Both the position numbers and the translations under genes were made by a program. The notes under the pieces are model-generated. The model ran no database searches and was not told the DNA's origin. It worked only from the letters and a program-made list of their open reading frames with translations. DNA of 64,000 nt from Halopseudomonas bauzanensis (GTDB taxonomy: Bacteria > Pseudomonadota > Gammaproteobacteria > Pseudomonadales > Pseudomonadaceae): NCBI RefSeq assembly GCF_900114735.1, contig NZ_FOUA01000001.1, positions 156,658 to 220,657 of the forward strand, written 5' to 3'. This document shows positions 63,995 to 64,000 of the stretch, one piece after another (within the stretch, counting starts at the first letter, position 1; the number at the start of each line of letters is the position of its first letter).

Positions 63995-64000
63995 GTGCTG

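Noticed and set aside
1..64000. Prophage, transposase, integrase, tRNA or CRISPR
   Set aside because: No integrase, transposase or phage structural gene, no repeat-spacer array and no tRNA-like cloverleaf was seen. The only phage-related gene is the T6SS vgrG.

Overview
The window looks like a chromosomal segment of a Pseudomonadaceae member (genus Pseudomonas or the related Halopseudomonas lineage). Three things point there: the gene blocks purF-cvpA-dedD-folC-accD, truA-fimV-usg-asd-leuB-leuD-leuC and gpsA / hybrid kinase / fabA-fabB run in the order known from P. aeruginosa; the divergent finR/fpr pair is present; and REP elements of the 'GTAGGAGCGGG' type lie between genes. GC is high throughout except for the end of a type VI secretion island. 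I found no rRNA, tRNA, CRISPR array, insertion sequence or prophage.

Region 1 (1-16.2 kb, minus strand) is a long housekeeping block. Transcription runs from leuC (leucine synthesis) through asd and its paralogue usg, fimV, truA, trpF-trpB-trpA, accD, folC, a SPOR protein and cvpA to purF, which is cut by the left edge. trpB and trpA sit between trpF and accD, unlike in P. aeruginosa, where trpBA lie elsewhere with trpI.

Region 2 (16.2-28.5 kb) holds a LysR regulator divergent from leuC, a glycine-zipper envelope protein, finR/fpr (superoxide-responsive ferredoxin reductase), an aroC-MFS-small membrane protein-SDR cluster, a TSUP exporter, an unassigned tail-anchored protein, an Smr-domain protein, the selD-selU pair for tRNA selenation, and a patatin-like phospholipase.

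Region 3 (28.5-36.4 kb) is the accessory part: a penicillin/AHL-acylase family gene, then a compact T6SS island of vgrG, a DUF4123 adaptor, a DUF3304-like membrane-anchored protein and a Tle1/DUF2235-family effector. The effector has Asp where the family's catalytic Ser is expected and Ser where its catalytic His is expected. The last three genes are visibly richer in A/T than their surroundings.

Region 4 (36.4-49.7 kb) is core again: a DUF4892 protein, an alpha/beta hydrolase, an AMP-binding enzyme, sixA, a DUF4389 protein and gpsA on the minus strand; a RetS-partner-like hybrid histidine kinase, an acyl-CoA synthetase and fabA-fabB on the plus strand; then a Bcr-type efflux pump and a DUF2789 protein.

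Region 5 (49.7-64 kb) is mixed: an ankyrin protein, a FAN1 nuclease overlapping an XPD/DinG-type helicase (a likely two-gene DNA repair operon), a purple-acid-phosphatase-like lipoprotein, an MscS channel, a META lipoprotein, a DUF4142 protein, a glyoxalase-fold protein, an RhtB exporter, yebG behind a LexA box, a pair of overlapping CNNM/CorC-type membrane proteins that resemble actinobacterial gene pairs, a candidate 30-residue protein, an RcnB/CigR-like secreted protein and, at the right edge, a REPIN-like double hairpin.
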